Shown: piece after piece, positions 5,314-5,784 of the stretch
How the letters are laid out: the number at the start of each line of letters is the position of its first letter
Position numbering within the stretch: the stretch's first letter is position 1
Assembly: GCA_015486775.1 (NCBI GenBank)
Contig: WFRA01000079.1
Location: 1-5,784 of the forward strand
Direction: 5' to 3'
Source of the DNA: Kiritimatiellales bacterium
GTDB taxonomy: Bacteria > Verrucomicrobiota > Kiritimatiellia > Kiritimatiellales > Pontiellaceae
DNA: 5,784 bases
Program-made: the position numbers and the translations under genes
Notes under the pieces: generated by a model
What the model was told of the DNA's origin: nothing
The model's input: only the letters and a program-made list of their open reading frames with translations
The model's database searches: none

Positions 5314-5784
5314 CTACTTTCGTATGAGCTTGCGAAAGGCTTCGTCGAAAACCTGCAACGGCGGAATATTGCGATCGAGGCGGTGCGCCATCCCCTCCAC
5401 GATCTGGATGGCCTGGAGCGCGGAAGAAGGGGTGTGCCGCGCGGCCTGTTCGGCGAGCGCGTTCCGGTCGTCGGAAAAAACAAGGTGCGTCCCGTCCACG
5501 CCGGAAACCAGCATGAGGATGTCGCGGTGCCAATCGAGCACAATGCGGAAAACCTCGGACTGCACCTCTTTCAAGCGGGCGTTGGTCCGGGCTTCCAGAA
5601 TGGTCTTGAGCCTGGACTCGTCCAGCGCCTCTTCGTCGAGGTCGAGCTCGCCGGAAACCGCGTCGGAAATCTCGCCCTTGACTTCGTCGAAAACCACTTT
5701 AAGGCGCCCCGCAACCAACGCGGCATCCAGCCCGTTGCGGGGCGGGAGGAGGCGCAGGATCTCCATCAGGGGTTCCCGCCAGGC
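5314..5784 (-). CDS. holB: DNA polymerase III delta'-like clamp loader subunit, C-terminal part (cut by right window edge)
   Basis: The last 156 residues of a protein whose start lies beyond the right edge; the frame is open to base 5784 (AWREPLMEI at the edge), so the ATG at 5766 is probably internal. The segment EVFRIVLDWHRDILMLVSGVDG, then NALAEQAAR, then a helix ending LDRNIPPLQVFDEAFRKL resembles the C-terminal helical collar domain of bacterial delta'/DnaX clamp loader proteins. That domain has a W-x-RDLLLL helix and an RN-x-x-x-x-L-x-x-E/D finish. Such a subunit helps open and load the sliding clamp at replication forks. The ATPase-like domains and zinc site that would prove it are outside the window. 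The region is helical and acidic (GELDLDEEALDESR), with no membrane segment. An unrelated helical protein is possible. Confidence 0.55.
   Translation of the reverse strand, partial: AWREPLMEILRLLPPRNGLDAALVAGRLKVVFDEVKGEISDAVSGELDLDEEALDESRLKTILEARTNARLKEVQSEVFRIVLDWHRDILMLVSGVDGTHLVFSDDRNALAEQAARHTPSSALQAIQIVEGMAHRLDRNIPPLQVFDEAFRKLIRK

Noticed and set aside
5402..5409. ATCTGGAT, resembling half of the palindromic element
   Set aside because: It is only eight bases, without a partner arm, inside a coding region where it encodes ordinary residues, so it is a chance match.

Overview
This 5784-base window is a GC-rich stretch of bacterial chromosome with dense housekeeping genes. Long-range affiliation cannot be proved from sequence alone. 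A PVC-superphylum bacterium (Verrucomicrobiota/Kiritimatiellota type) is my best guess, resting on the short UvrC, the style of the dispersed palindromic and tandem intergenic repeats, and the clamp-loader-like C-terminus. That affiliation is an inference.

Layout from left to right. The minus strand carries the 5' part of mnmA (tRNA 2-thiouridylase), which runs off the left edge. Upstream of it on the same strand is a possible 70-residue four-cysteine protein. A relatively AT-rich intergenic region follows, then a plus-strand orphan ribbon-helix-helix protein of 60 residues, which ends at a strong hairpin shared with the convergent gene. Next on the minus strand is a two-gene unit, uvrC followed by an aldo/keto reductase, with only 3 bases between them and the reductase ribosome binding site inside the last uvrC codons. 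Divergent from uvrC, on the plus strand, are an SRAP (YedK/HMCES-type) gene and aroQ (type II 3-dehydroquinate dehydratase), probably co-transcribed. After a repeat-rich gap, the right edge holds the 3' part of a minus-strand gene that resembles a DNA polymerase III delta'-type clamp loader subunit.

Functionally, uvrC (nucleotide excision repair) and SRAP (abasic-site DNA-protein crosslinking) form a head-to-head pair of DNA repair genes separated by 180 bases. The other genes are ordinary housekeeping genes.

The most interesting signal is a 44-base palindromic element present twice. One copy is part of a perfect, spacerless 46-base palindrome between uvrC and SRAP. The second, 34/44 identical and in the same layout, lies inside the SRAP reading frame near its 3' end. 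There it is followed by a short tandem repeat, and together they encode about 26 residues that do not fit the SRAP family. It looks like a small mobile or REP-like repeat that inserted in frame and is now translated. No CRISPR array, tRNA, rRNA or transposase gene was seen.
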